Assembly: GCF_030698175.1 (NCBI RefSeq)
Contig: NZ_JAUYNT010000035.1
Location: 1 to 48,436, forward strand
Reading direction: 5' to 3'
Origin: Pseudomonas sp.
GTDB lineage: Bacteria > Pseudomonadota > Gammaproteobacteria > Pseudomonadales > Pseudomonadaceae
Length of the DNA stretch: 48,436 bases
In this document: one piece after another, positions 27,089 through 35,786 of the stretch
Layout of the letters: the number at the start of each line of letters is the position of its first letter
Position numbering within the stretch: position 1 is the stretch's first letter
Position numbers and translations under genes: made by a program
The notes under the pieces: generated by a model
Databases searched by the model: none
The model's input: the letters and a program-made list of their open reading frames with translations, nothing else
What the model was told of the DNA's origin: nothing

Positions 27089-28515
27089 TGCCGCTCGGTA
27101 TCCGGATTTTCCTGGTCTATTTTTTGTTCGTCGGGCTGGCCGGCTGGTTTGTGTTGAGCACGGTGATGGATGAAATTCGTCCCGGCGTGCGTCAGTCCAC
27201 CGAAGAGACCCTGGTGGATACCGCCAACCTGCTAGCCGAGTTGCTGCGCGATGATTTGCGTGGCGGCCAGATCGATCAAAGCCGTTGGCAGCAAGTGTTC
27301 CAGGCCTACGGCCAGCGCCAGCCACAGGCGCAAATCGGTGAGGTGAGCAAAACCACGGTGAGCCATCGCATCTATGTCACCGATGCGACCGGCAAGGTGT
27401 TGCTGGACTCCAGCGGCCAGGCGGTGGGCCAGGACTATTCACGCTGGAACGACGTTTACCTGACCCTGCGTGGCCAATACGGCGCGCGCTCGACCCGCGA
27501 GGTGGCGGACGACCCGGATTCCTCGGTGATGTACGTGGCCGCGCCGATCAAAGATCACGGTCAGATCATCGGCGTGGTGGCGGTGAGCAAGCCGAGTCGC
27601 AGCCTGCAGCCCTATATCGAGCGTTCGCAGCGGCGCCTGAGCTGGTTTGGCGCCGGGCTGATCGGCCTCGGCTTGCTGGTCGGCGGCTTGCTGTCCTGGT
27701 GGCTGAGCGGCTCGTTGCGCCGGCTGACCGGTTTTGCCCAGGCGGTGGCCGCCGGTGAGCGGCTCCCGGCACCGCAGTTGCGCGGCGGTGAGTTGGGCCA
27801 GTTGGCCGCCGCCCTGGAATATATGCGCAGCGAACTGGAGGGCAAGGCCTACGTCGAGCGCTATGTGCACACCCTGACCCACGAGCTGAAAAGCCCGCTG
27901 GCAGCCATCCGTGGCGCCGCCGAGTTGCTTGAGGGCGAGATGCCGGCCGAGCAACGCCAGCGCTTCGTCGGCAATATCCAAAGCGAAAGCGCGCGCCTGC
28001 AGCAGTTGATCGAGCGCTTGCTGCACCTGGCCCTGGTCGAACAGCGTCAGGGTTTGGAGGAGCGGGTAGCGGTGCCGCTGTGGGCCTTGGTCGATGAGTT
28101 GCTGCAGGCGCAAGCGGCGCGCATCGAAAGTGCCCAATTACGGGTCGAAAATCTGCTCGACGCAGAGCTGCAGCTGCTCGGTGAGCGTTTTTTGCTGCAA
28201 CAGGCGCTGGCCAATCTGCTCGACAACGCCCTCGACTTCACCCCGGCAGGCGGCCTGCTGCGCTGGTCTGCAGAGGTGCAAGGGCAGCAGCTGGAGCTGT
28301 GTTTGTTTAATCAGGCCGAGGCGATTGCCGGCTATGCACTGCCACGGCTCACGGAACGTTTTTATTCGTTGCCACGCCCCAAAACAGGGCGTAAGAGTAC
28401 CGGGCTCGGGCTAAACTTTGTCAGTGAGGTCGCCAGCCTGCACGGCGGCACGCTGAGCGTGGCGAATGTGCCGGGCGGGGTCGAGGTGCGCTTGCGCTTG
28501 CCGCTGGCCGAGTAA
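27088..28515 (+). CDS. creC: Two-component sensor histidine kinase CreC
   Basis: The 475-residue inner-membrane kinase has a first transmembrane helix (7-27), a periplasmic sensor region of about 155 residues with a Cache-like pattern (RIYVTDATGKVLLDSSG, SSVMYVAAPIKDHGQIIGVVAV), a second helix (185-206) and a HAMP-like linker. The H box LTHELKSPLAAIRG has phosphoacceptor H265, followed by the N box LANLLDNALDF and the G box KSTGLGLNFV. Length and sequence fit CreC. It starts on the last base of the creB stop. Confidence 0.92.
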   Translation: MPLGIRIFLVYFLFVGLAGWFVLSTVMDEIRPGVRQSTEETLVDTANLLAELLRDDLRGGQIDQSRWQQVFQAYGQRQPQAQIGEVSKTTVSHRIYVTDATGKVLLDSSGQAVGQDYSRWNDVYLTLRGQYGARSTREVADDPDSSVMYVAAPIKDHGQIIGVVAVSKPSRSLQPYIERSQRRLSWFGAGLIGLGLLVGGLLSWWLSGSLRRLTGFAQAVAAGERLPAPQLRGGELGQLAAALEYMRSELEGKAYVERYVHTLTHELKSPLAAIRGAAELLEGEMPAEQRQRFVGNIQSESARLQQLIERLLHLALVEQRQGLEERVAVPLWALVDELLQAQAARIESAQLRVENLLDAELQLLGERFLLQQALANLLDNALDFTPAGGLLRWSAEVQGQQLELCLFNQAEAIAGYALPRLTERFYSLPRPKTGRKSTGLGLNFVSEVASLHGGTLSVANVPGGVEVRLRLPLAE

Positions 28516-28722
28516 CCTCGCTAGGTGGCATTAGCCGCTGTCGTGGCTGGTTTGGCGGCTGTCGTTTGCTGCGTTAATGGCGGCTAAAGATTCAGGCATT
28601 GTTGCTCGGTTGAAGGCGCGAATGAGCCTGTTTTGCCCTGGCCGATGGATGGGCAGGTGTTGGCCGAGATCGTGCTAGTCATAAACTTCTGCTATAAAAA
28701 ATAGAAAACTAGGAGTTGTTGC

Positions 28723-29157
28723 ATGAAAGCTGTTGCCGAAATCCTCAAGGCCAAGACCCACGTCAGCATTATCAGCGTCAATCCAGAAACCACGGTGCTG
28801 GAGGCGATCACCCTGATGACCGACACCGACATCAGTGCCTTGATGGTGATAGAAAACGGTCAGGTGGCCGGTATCGTCACCGAGCGCGACTACGTGCGTC
28901 GGGTCGCGCGCCTGCAACTGGCCCCCGACGTGACCACCGTTGGCGCGGTGATGACGCGCAATCTGATTACCGTCACCCCGAAAGATCACACGCGCTTTTG
29001 CATGCAGCTGATGATCGAGAAAAACCTGCGCCATTTGCCGGTACTGGAAGACGGCAAACTGGTCGGGCTGCTGTCGATTCGCGACCTGGTCAAAGACGTA
29101 GTCGCCGAGCAGGAAGGCCTGATTAACCATCTGGAACAATACATCCGCGGCGAGTAA
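28723..29157 (+). CDS. Tandem CBS-domain protein
   Basis: The 144-residue soluble protein consists of two CBS repeats (about 12-65 and 75-130), with TVLEAITLMTDTDISALMVIENGQVAGIVTERD in parts and MIEKNLRHLPVLEDGKLVGLLSIRDLV. Such stand-alone pairs bind adenine nucleotides and act as energy-state sensors. A strong TAGGAG lies ten bases before ATG 28723, and TATAAA at 28691 could be a -10 box. It stands between creC and creD, which I recall as adjacent in P. aeruginosa, so it and the following repeat appear inserted here. Confidence 0.92.
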   Translation: MKAVAEILKAKTHVSIISVNPETTVLEAITLMTDTDISALMVIENGQVAGIVTERDYVRRVARLQLAPDVTTVGAVMTRNLITVTPKDHTRFCMQLMIEKNLRHLPVLEDGKLVGLLSIRDLVKDVVAEQEGLINHLEQYIRGE

Positions 29158-29202
29158 CCGCCGCACTTAAGAGCCGCTGGGCGCCACTCGGGGCGCTGGC
29201 GG

Positions 29203-29371
29203 CTAGCAGCCTGTCGGGCTTAGGCGTTCGTAGCGAGGGAAAGACCGGTTTGAGGCAGTTTTTGCGCTCTTTTGAGGCGAATAGTCATTCTATTCAACGA
29301 AAAATAGCGCGGAAAATGACCAAGTCCGGCTTTTCCGCAGTAGGACAGTCCTAAGTCCGGCAGGCTGCTAG
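29203..29371. repeat. MITE-like element, copy 2 (169 bp, inverted orientation)
   Basis: The ends CTAGCAGCCTGTCGGGCTT (29203-29221) and AAGTCCGGCAGGCTGCTAG (29353-29371) match those of 22729-22897, with one substitution each. The interior is the same sequence in reverse complement, with ttcgtagcgagggaaagacc here against ggtctttccctcgctacgaa there. It occupies half of the gap 29158-29516; the rest holds the creD upstream region. Confidence 0.85.
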
Positions 29372-29410
29372 GCCTTGCGTGGTGGATGGATGGGCCCAAA
29401 CAGGCCAATC

Positions 29411-29426
29411 TTCACCGAGTCGCCAC
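29411..29426 (+). promoter_or_regulatory. Weak candidate CreB box upstream of creD
   Basis: TTCAC (29411-29415), six bases, then GCCAC (29422-29426) resembles the known Cre tag TTCAC-N6-TTCAC in the first half only (three of five in the second). It lies about 90 bases upstream of creD, the classic CreB target. The match is poor and chance is quite possible. Confidence 0.25.
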
Positions 29427-29516
29427 AAAGTCTGCACATTCGCCCCACAGCAACACCATCTCCGCTGCCCAGACTCTCCCCATCGGCCAATTGGCTAACC
29501 ACGGGGAGAACTACCA

Positions 29517-30866
29517 ATGAACCGCAATTTAGCGATCAAGCTCGGCGTGATTGCGCTGCTGATGGCGCTGCTGATGATTCCACTGTTGATGATTGGCGGC
29601 ATGGTCAGCGACCGGCAGACGCTGCGTGACAGTGTGCTGGCCGACATCGCCCGCAGCTCTAGCGGTGAGCAGCATTTAACCGGCCCGTTTTTGGTGGTGC
29701 CTTACCGCAAGACGCTGCGCGAGTGGAAAACCCACGAAAAAACTGGCGTGCGCTATCTGGAAGAAAGGGAAATCCGCAGCCGCCTGTATTTTTTGCCTGA
29801 GCAGTTTCAGCTCAATGGCAATGTGGTCACCGAAGAGCGCAAACGCGGCATCTACCAGGCGCGCCTGTATCACAGCGATAACCAGATCAGCGGTCACTTC
29901 CAGCTGCCGGCGCAGTATGGCATCACGGAAAATTATGCCGATTACCGTTTCGAGCCGGCCTTTCTCAGCGTCGGCATCAGCGATATTCGCGGCATCGAGA
30001 ACGACCTCAAGTTGCGCCTGAATGGCACTGATCTACCGTTTGCCGCTGGCAGCGCCGATCGCCTGCTGACCAATGGCGTGCACGCGCCGCTGCCCAATGT
30101 CGATGGGGTTAACGGCCAGCGTCTGGAGTTTGCCTTTAACCTCAAGCTGCAAGGCACTGGGCAGCTTTGGGTGACTCCGGTGGGCCGCGAAACCAAGGTG
30201 CAGCTGAGTTCCAAGTGGCCACACCCAAGTTTTGTCGGTGAGTTTTTGCCGGTCAAGCGCGATGTCACCGACACTGGTTTTCTGGCCGACTGGCAGACCA
30301 GTTTCTTTGCCACCAACTTTGCCGAAGTGCTGGATGACTGCGCCAACGACAATAACTGCGATGCCTATAACAGCCGCGAGTTTGGCGTGAGCTTTGTCGA
30401 TCCGGTCGATCAATACCTGAAGACCGACCGGGCGATTAAATATGCCCTGCTGTTTATCGCCCTGACCTTTGCCGGCTTCTTCCTGTTCGAAGTGCTCAAG
30501 CGTTTGGCCGTGCACCCGGTGCAATACGGCTTGGTCGGCCTGGCGCTGGCGCTGTTCTACCTGTTGCTGCTGTCGTTGTCCGAGCACCTGCCGTTCGCCA
30601 GCGCTTACGCCATCGCGGCGGTGGCCTGCGTGTCCTTGCTGGGGGTGTATCTGGCCGCCGTGCTTAAAAGCGCGCTGCGCGGGTTGGGTTTCGGCGCCGC
30701 CTTGGCGGCCCTCTACGCCATGTTGTATGGCCTGCTGCGGGCCGAAGATTACGCCCTGCTGATGGGCTCACTGCTGGTCTTTGGCCTGCTGGCCGGCGTG
30801 ATGCTGCTGACCCGCAAACTCGACTGGTATGGGGTTGGCAAGCCGGAGGTAAGCGGCGCCGTATAG
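29517..30866 (+). CDS. creD: Inner membrane protein CreD
   Basis: The 449-residue protein has an N-terminal membrane helix (9-28) and a large periplasmic domain (about 30-310) with family segments DSVLADIARSSSGEQHLTGP and FVGEFLPVKRDVTDTGF. About five or six membrane helices follow from 305 onward, including FEVLKRLAVHPVQYGLVGLA. CreD is the main target of CreBC and is linked to envelope integrity and colicin/beta-lactam phenotypes in relatives. GGGGAG lies before ATG 29517. Here it is separated from creC by the CBS gene and a MITE. Confidence 0.93.
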   Translation: MNRNLAIKLGVIALLMALLMIPLLMIGGMVSDRQTLRDSVLADIARSSSGEQHLTGPFLVVPYRKTLREWKTHEKTGVRYLEEREIRSRLYFLPEQFQLNGNVVTEERKRGIYQARLYHSDNQISGHFQLPAQYGITENYADYRFEPAFLSVGISDIRGIENDLKLRLNGTDLPFAAGSADRLLTNGVHAPLPNVDGVNGQRLEFAFNLKLQGTGQLWVTPVGRETKVQLSSKWPHPSFVGEFLPVKRDVTDTGFLADWQTSFFATNFAEVLDDCANDNNCDAYNSREFGVSFVDPVDQYLKTDRAIKYALLFIALTFAGFFLFEVLKRLAVHPVQYGLVGLALALFYLLLLSLSEHLPFASAYAIAAVACVSLLGVYLAAVLKSALRGLGFGAALAALYAMLYGLLRAEDYALLMGSLLVFGLLAGVMLLTRKLDWYGVGKPEVSGAV

Positions 30867-30926
30867 GCCGGGCCGGGCTGGGCGACGTGGGCGCTGCGCA
30901 GGTGCAGGTGAGCGGTGACGCTAGCA

Positions 30927-30967
30927 ATGGCGGACTGTTCGCTGCGCTCCTGAGTCCACCCTACGTC
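30927..30967. repeat. 41-bp repeat atggcggactgttcgctg..., copy 2
   Basis: It matches 21240-21280 at 40 of 41 positions (ccacc in place of ccgcc) in the same orientation. It sits in the short gap after creD, where a GC-rich tail to 31000 holds nothing else recognisable. Confidence 0.75.
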
Positions 30968-31023
30968 CGCCCCACTCCCCACTCCCTACTTGTTGTTTGT
31001 TTAAATCTTTTTTGGAGATTGCG

Positions 31024-31326
31024 ATGTTAATGCTGATGCGTGGTTTGGCCTGCTATCTGTTGGCCCTGGTACTGGCGGTGGTGCTGTTGGCGGGGCTGTT
31101 GTTTAGCCAGCAGATGGGCTTGATCAAACAACTGCTGTGGTCCGGGCAGTTGCTCAGTGAGCTGGCGCTGGCTTTGCTGCCCGCCGGTTTCTGGGAGGCG
31201 CTGACCGGTGTCAGCGGCGCCGGGCAGAATCCGGCGGTGCAATCGTTCTTGCAGCTGTGCGTGGCGCTCGGCCAGTTGGCGTTGTTGCCGGCGTTGGGCT
31301 TGTATCGCCTCTGGTATCGGCCATGA
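31024..31326 (+). CDS. Small inner membrane protein of unknown function
   Basis: The 100-residue protein from ATG 31024 (TTTGGAG eight bases upstream) has a strongly hydrophobic N-terminal helix (about 5-28), a polar middle ending in FWEALTGVSGAG, and a second hydrophobic helix (about 72-95) before LYRLWYRP. I do not recognise a family. It directly follows creD and overlaps the next small frame by ATGA, so these may form a small membrane unit linked to the Cre response. Confidence 0.65.
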   Translation: MLMLMRGLACYLLALVLAVVLLAGLLFSQQMGLIKQLLWSGQLLSELALALLPAGFWEALTGVSGAGQNPAVQSFLQLCVALGQLALLPALGLYRLWYRP

Positions 31327-31460
31327 GTGGGCATGTCGGCCTGCGCGACGATGCCCGTATCGGCGCGCTGCTGGCTGCGCAAATAGCCCGGTTGTTTACG
31401 CCGCCGCCCACGGCCACTGATGCACTGCAGGGGCGGCGCAAGGCAAAGCGCGCGGTGTGA
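31323..31460 (+). CDS. Short hypothetical protein coupled to the preceding membrane protein
   Basis: The 45-residue frame begins at ATG 31323 overlapping the previous stop as ATGA, the usual sign of coupled translation. It reads MSGHVGLRDDARIGALLAAQ, then a Pro/Thr segment and a basic tail (GRRKAKRAV). No domain is recognised. The overlap and clean stop before the convergent gene are the only support, so it may be spurious. Confidence 0.4.
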   Translation: MSGHVGLRDDARIGALLAAQIARLFTPPPTATDALQGRRKAKRAV

Positions 31461-31475
31461 TTAAGTCCTGATCAG

Positions 31476-32384
31476 TCAGCCAAGCGCCGGCTTGCTGCGA
31501 TACCAGACTTGGGTGCGCTCGCTGTCGGCGGGTTTGCGTTTTTGGATTTCAAACAGCCCGGATTGATGGATAACGTGGCGCCAACTGCGGCAGCCGTATT
31601 TCTTCGGGTTGAGCTCGGGCCAGTCCCGGTGAATAAAACCTATGGCCGCTGCCAGGCTGGTCCAGCCGGCTTCATGGCAAGCGCTTTCGGCAAGGGTCAG
31701 TTGCTGGACGATAGTGGTGCCGGGCCAATCCACCGGCTGGCCGGGGACCAGGCCATAGAGCAGGACGTCCCGCCAGGTGGTGGATTGCATAAAGGCATGG
31801 GCGTGCTCGGGGCCATGCTCCATGCCTTTGGTCCAGGCGCGCAGTTCGCGGTCATGCTGATCAATTTGCTGGTAGGTCTCATCCAGATAGAGCTCCGCCG
31901 CATGACAGCCTGCGGCGCTGAACAGCTCGAATTGCTGCATAAAGTGATGAACCAGGTGATTGCGTCGTGCAACCAAGGCCGCCAGGTCTTGCTTGGCTTT
32001 TTGGTAGTCGTCTTCACTCAGCTCGCCGCCCCAGTGTAGCCTCAAAGAGGGCTGGGCAGCGCCGCGCAGGGCGTCAGTTTTTGCCTGACTCGCAGCGCCT
32101 GCGCCTAAGTCAGCAAGTGGATGGTCGAGGTTGTTGCTGGCTAGCCTGGCGATTCCCCTGGTCGGCGGGACTGCTCTGAGCCCGGCGCTGGGGTCGCGTA
32201 GATGGGGGCGGTCGTGGGCAGCCAGCAGGCGCTTCATCAGCAGCTCGTATTGCTGCAGTCTGAGGATGCAACGGCCGACCTTGCGACTGACGCTGTCTTG
32301 CAAGCTGGCTAGCAGTTCGCCCTCTGGCTGTTGCATGGAATCCATAAAGTGCGGGTCCAAAATTCGATCTGTATTTACCGGCAT
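31476..32384 (-). CDS. OST-HTH/LOTUS domain protein
   Basis: The 302-residue soluble protein has a helical N-terminal part with VGRCILRLQQYELLMKRLLA (35-55) and ARRNHLVHHFMQQFEL (about 138-153), reminiscent of HEPN-like helices with an RxxxxH pattern. The C-terminal domain (about 235-300) reads AGWTSLAAAIGFIHRDWPEL, then NPKKYGCRSWRHVIHQSGLF, the pattern of LOTUS/OST-HTH domains, which bind RNA. In bacteria these are often joined to nucleases. The HEPN suggestion is inference. The start is ATG 32384; internal ATGs at 32345 and 32336 are possible. Confidence 0.75.
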   Translation of the reverse strand: MPVNTDRILDPHFMDSMQQPEGELLASLQDSVSRKVGRCILRLQQYELLMKRLLAAHDRPHLRDPSAGLRAVPPTRGIARLASNNLDHPLADLGAGAASQAKTDALRGAAQPSLRLHWGGELSEDDYQKAKQDLAALVARRNHLVHHFMQQFELFSAAGCHAAELYLDETYQQIDQHDRELRAWTKGMEHGPEHAHAFMQSTTWRDVLLYGLVPGQPVDWPGTTIVQQLTLAESACHEAGWTSLAAAIGFIHRDWPELNPKKYGCRSWRHVIHQSGLFEIQKRKPADSERTQVWYRSKPALG

Positions 32385-32448
32385 GTTTCGATAATCGCAT
32401 CGTCTTCAGGGTAGGTGACAGGCGCAACTCTGGGTACTCGCTCAGCCA

Positions 32449-33069
32449 TTACAGCGGCGGCTGAGTGGCCAGCAGTGATGGGCGTTGGCTGGCCGCAGCA
32501 TACCAGACGGCCAGTTGCGGGTAGCGCTGGCGCCAGGCCAGCTCGGGTTGGCGCAAATCCACATAGCCCAAGGCGCAGGCGAGGCTGATGGCAGCCAGGT
32601 CAAAGCTGTTGCTCAAGCTGCTGGCGACCTGTTCAAAGTGCGCCAGGGCTCGTTCGATTTTGTCTTGCTGGCCGCTGAGCCAGGCGTCCCAGCGTTTGTC
32701 TGCCGGGCGCAAAAAGCTTTCGTAGCGGATCAGTACGGCGGCGTCCAGCAGCGCATCGGCCAGGGCGCAAAGGGTCAGACAGTTCCAGCGCGGGCTGCTG
32801 CTCACGGCTAACAAAGGCTGGCCGCTGTGTTGTTGGTCGAGGTACTCGAGTATCACCCGGCTGTCGAACAGCAGGCTGCCGTCGGCCAATCGCAAGGCGG
32901 GAATCTTGCCGGCGGGGTTGGCGGCGTTGACCTCGGCGTTCGGGCTGGTCGGGCTGAGTTGCACCTCTTGCAGCTCAACCTTGGGCAACTGCTCGGTCTC
33001 GTGCAGCAGCACCATGACCTTGCGCACGAAGGGCGAAGTGGGCGAGTAAAACAGCGTCATGCTCGGCAT
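32449..33069 (-). CDS. Glutathione S-transferase family protein
   Basis: The 206-residue protein has the thioredoxin-like N-domain (MTLFYSPTSPFVRKVMVLLH, then NPAGKIPALRLADGSLLFDSRVILEYLD with the cis-proline and glutathione-binding DS) and an all-helical C-domain with DLAAISLACALGYVDLR. The motif YSPTSPFVRK suggests a serine-type transferase. ATG 33069 has AAGGAG eight bases upstream; the frame is open further but without support. Substrate is unknown. Confidence 0.9.
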   Translation of the reverse strand: MPSMTLFYSPTSPFVRKVMVLLHETEQLPKVELQEVQLSPTSPNAEVNAANPAGKIPALRLADGSLLFDSRVILEYLDQQHSGQPLLAVSSSPRWNCLTLCALADALLDAAVLIRYESFLRPADKRWDAWLSGQQDKIERALAHFEQVASSLSNSFDLAAISLACALGYVDLRQPELAWRQRYPQLAVWYAAASQRPSLLATQPPL

Positions 33070-33147
33070 CTGGACTCCTTGGTTGAGAGCAGTAATCAGG
33101 TGCCTATCCTTGCTGTAATTTTGCTCGCCGGCAAGCGGGTGTCGCAC

Positions 33148-33855
33148 TTACAGCCGCTGCGCTTGCTGACGGCGGCGCGCGGTGGTCAAGCGTTGTTCAA
33201 TCACCAGCAGGTTGTCCAGGCCGAGCTTGCGCGCGCGGCTAAACAGCATCAGCGCCAGCTCGGCGGTGACCAGGGCGTCGGCGCCGGCGTTGTGGCGTTC
33301 GACGATCTGCAAGCCGCAGTGCTTGAGCCAGTCATCCAGCCCGCCCTGGTGGATGCCGGCGTTGGGGTAGAGCAATGGCGCCAGGTCTGCCAGATCGATA
33401 AAGGGATGCTGCAGCGGGTAGTTGAGGCTGGTTTTCAGGGCGCGGCCGAGCATGCGTTGATCGAAGGGGGCGTGAAAGCCCAGCACCGGGCTGGCGCCGA
33501 TAAACTCCATGCAGGCCAGCAAGCCTTCGGCCGGCTCGCAACCCGCGGCGATGGCGCTGGGGCCGAGGCCGTGAATCAGCACGCTCTGATTGTGCGGCTG
33601 GGCGGCGCGTTGCAAGGTGCATGCAAATTGTTGGCCGAGGTCGATGGCGCCGTGCTCGATGACCACGGCGCCGATCGACAACACCAGATCTTTATTGGTG
33701 TTCAGGCCGCTGGTTTCCAAGTCCAAAACCACCAGCCGTTGTTCATTGAGTGGTCCGTCGTTGAGCGGTGCGGCGGTGCGCAATTGCTCACGGCGACGCA
33801 GCTGGGCGGCGGGCAATGGCGCGCCACGGGGCTTGAGCCAGTTGGGCAAGCTCAT
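33148..33855 (-). CDS. DEDD-type 3'-5' exonuclease (DnaQ/PolC-like)
   Basis: The 235-residue protein has exonuclease motif I VVLDLETSG (D45, E47), motif II in LGFHAPFDQRML, and motif III with HNAGADALVTAELALML, giving the DEDDh set. It resembles the epsilon-like exonucleases found beside DUF294 proteins in proteobacteria, whose role is not settled. It starts inside the DUF294 gene stop (ATGA, 33852-33855), so the two are coupled. Confidence 0.88.
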   Translation of the reverse strand: MSLPNWLKPRGAPLPAAQLRRREQLRTAAPLNDGPLNEQRLVVLDLETSGLNTNKDLVLSIGAVVIEHGAIDLGQQFACTLQRAAQPHNQSVLIHGLGPSAIAAGCEPAEGLLACMEFIGASPVLGFHAPFDQRMLGRALKTSLNYPLQHPFIDLADLAPLLYPNAGIHQGGLDDWLKHCGLQIVERHNAGADALVTAELALMLFSRARKLGLDNLLVIEQRLTTARRRQQAQRL

Positions 33856-35786
33856 AGCTGGTAACGCAGCGCCAGGCTGCTTTGCAGGCGTTGGGCTTGG
33901 CGGAAGGATTCGCGCAGGATGCGCCTATCCAGTTGATTGAGGCTGTCGGGATCGAGGCGGTTGGAGAACGGCAAGCCGCTGCGCGCTTGCTGCTGGTGCA
34001 GTTGCAGGCGGGTCTGCTGGATAAAGTGATAGCCCTCGACATAGGCGGCGCTGTCCTGGCGGTCGATCACGCCTTGCTCGGCCAGCAGGCGCAGGCGCTC
34101 CAGGGTGTTACTGGCAGCTATGCCGTGGGCCAGGGCCAGCAGGCGGGCACCGTCGACAAAAGGCGTGAGGCCTTGCACCTTGAGGTCGAGGGTGTCTTTT
34201 TTCAGGCCCTTGCGCGCCACCACGAAGTCGCGCAAGCGGCCCACCGGCGGTTTTTGCCGCAACGCATTGGCGGCCAGCATGCGCTGGAATAACGGGTTGT
34301 CGGCCACCAGTTCGAGCAGTTCTTGCTGCAGTTGCGCGCAACCCTCTTCCGCGCCCCAGACCACCCGCAAATCGAAGAAGATGCTCGAGGCCAGCAGGTT
34401 CTCCGGCGTCGCCTCGCGGACAAAATCGTTAAAGCGCCGCGTCCATTCCTTGCGCGACAGGCACAGCGTCGGGTTGCTGGCCATGATCTGGCCTTGGCAC
34501 AGGCTGAAGCCGCAGCTGTCCAGGGCCTGATTGATGTGCTCGGCGAGTGGCAGTAAGCGCCCCCGAATGGCGGCGGCCTGGGCTGCATCGCTGGCGTCGA
34601 ACAGGATGCCGTTGTCCTGATCGGTGTACAGGGTTTGTTCGCGGCGGCCTTCGCTGCCAAAGCACAGCCAGCTGAACGCCACGCCGGGGTCGCCCAGGGC
34701 TTCGATGCTCAGCTCAATCACCCGGCACACGCAGTGGTCGTTGAGCTGGGTGATGAGCTGGGTGATCTGGGTCGAGGAGGCGCCGTGGGCCAGCATATGA
34801 TCGACCAGTTGGCGAATGTCACTGCGCAGCGCCATCAGGGTTTCCAGCTTGCCGGCATGGCGGATGCTGCGGGCCAGATGGACCAAGTCGACGCGCTGCA
34901 GGGAAAACAAATCGCGCTCGGAAATCACCCCGCACAGGCGCCCATCCTCAACCAGGCAGACGTGGGCAATATGCCGCTCGGTCATCGCCATCGCCGCATC
35001 GAAGGCGCTGGCCTGGGGCGACAAATGGAAGGGCTGTTGGGTCATCAGCTGGCTGATCGGCTGATGCATATCGCTGCAGCCGTCGGCCACCACCCGGCGC
35101 AAGTCGCGCAGGGTAAAAATCCCCAGGGGTTTGAGCGCCGTATCGACTATCACCATGCTGCCGACTTGCTGCTCGTGCATCTGCTTCACCGCCTCGCGCA
35201 GCGGCGTGTGCGGCAGGCAGCTGACCGGTTGCTGCATCGCCAGCCCACCGAGGCGGGTCTCCAGCGAATACTGGGCGCCGAGGGTTTGCGCGGCGCGTAG
35301 CTGGATCTGTTGATTGACCTGGTCGAGCAGGCTGCTGACCCCGCGCAAGGCAAAGTCGCGCAGCGGGTTGGAGAGGCTGAACAGCTTGATAAAGGCCGGT
35401 TTATTCAGCAGCAGGCAGAACGTGTCTTGGGCTGCCAAGTGCTCGGTGCGGGTGGCCCGCTCGCCGATCAGCGCGGCCAGCGGGAAACACTCGCCGGCAC
35501 TGATTTCAAAGGTGGTCTGGCTGGCGTCTTGGCCGCTGTTGGGGCGCTCGCCGTGCACCCGACCTTGCTTGACGATGTAGAAATGCTCGATCGGCCCGTC
35601 AGCAGGTTTGATGATGCTCTCGCCGGCGGCATAAAAGCGCAGCTGGCAGTTCTCCAGCAGAAAGGCCAGATGGGCGTTTTCCATCTGATTGAAGGGCGGG
35701 TATTTGCGCAAAAACTCCATCAGTCCATGGATGTTCTGCTGCACCGCCACCTTGCCCGTTTGGGCAAAACCATCCGCTTGGCTCAT
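33852..35786 (-). CDS. Cyclic-nucleotide-binding/CBS/DUF294 nucleotidyltransferase-like protein
   Basis: The 644-residue protein has a cNMP-binding-like domain (about 20-140), a pair of CBS domains (about 185-310), a DUF294 nucleotidyltransferase-like domain with CFGSEGRREQTLYTDQDNGI (near 375-395, the GS...D.D pattern), and a C-terminal DUF294 substrate-binding domain. Such proteins are predicted signal transducers and pair with the exonuclease gene that overlaps its 3' end. ATG 35786 is chosen; a GTG directly before it is equally possible. No transmembrane segment is seen. Confidence 0.88.
   Translation of the reverse strand: MSQADGFAQTGKVAVQQNIHGLMEFLRKYPPFNQMENAHLAFLLENCQLRFYAAGESIIKPADGPIEHFYIVKQGRVHGERPNSGQDASQTTFEISAGECFPLAALIGERATRTEHLAAQDTFCLLLNKPAFIKLFSLSNPLRDFALRGVSSLLDQVNQQIQLRAAQTLGAQYSLETRLGGLAMQQPVSCLPHTPLREAVKQMHEQQVGSMVIVDTALKPLGIFTLRDLRRVVADGCSDMHQPISQLMTQQPFHLSPQASAFDAAMAMTERHIAHVCLVEDGRLCGVISERDLFSLQRVDLVHLARSIRHAGKLETLMALRSDIRQLVDHMLAHGASSTQITQLITQLNDHCVCRVIELSIEALGDPGVAFSWLCFGSEGRREQTLYTDQDNGILFDASDAAQAAAIRGRLLPLAEHINQALDSCGFSLCQGQIMASNPTLCLSRKEWTRRFNDFVREATPENLLASSIFFDLRVVWGAEEGCAQLQQELLELVADNPLFQRMLAANALRQKPPVGRLRDFVVARKGLKKDTLDLKVQGLTPFVDGARLLALAHGIAASNTLERLRLLAEQGVIDRQDSAAYVEGYHFIQQTRLQLHQQQARSGLPFSNRLDPDSLNQLDRRILRESFRQAQRLQSSLALRYQL

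Noticed and set aside
32827..33864. 345-codon plus-strand frame over the GST and exonuclease genes
   Set aside because: Crosses two real genes and their gap, with Gln/Val/Gly bias and no motif.
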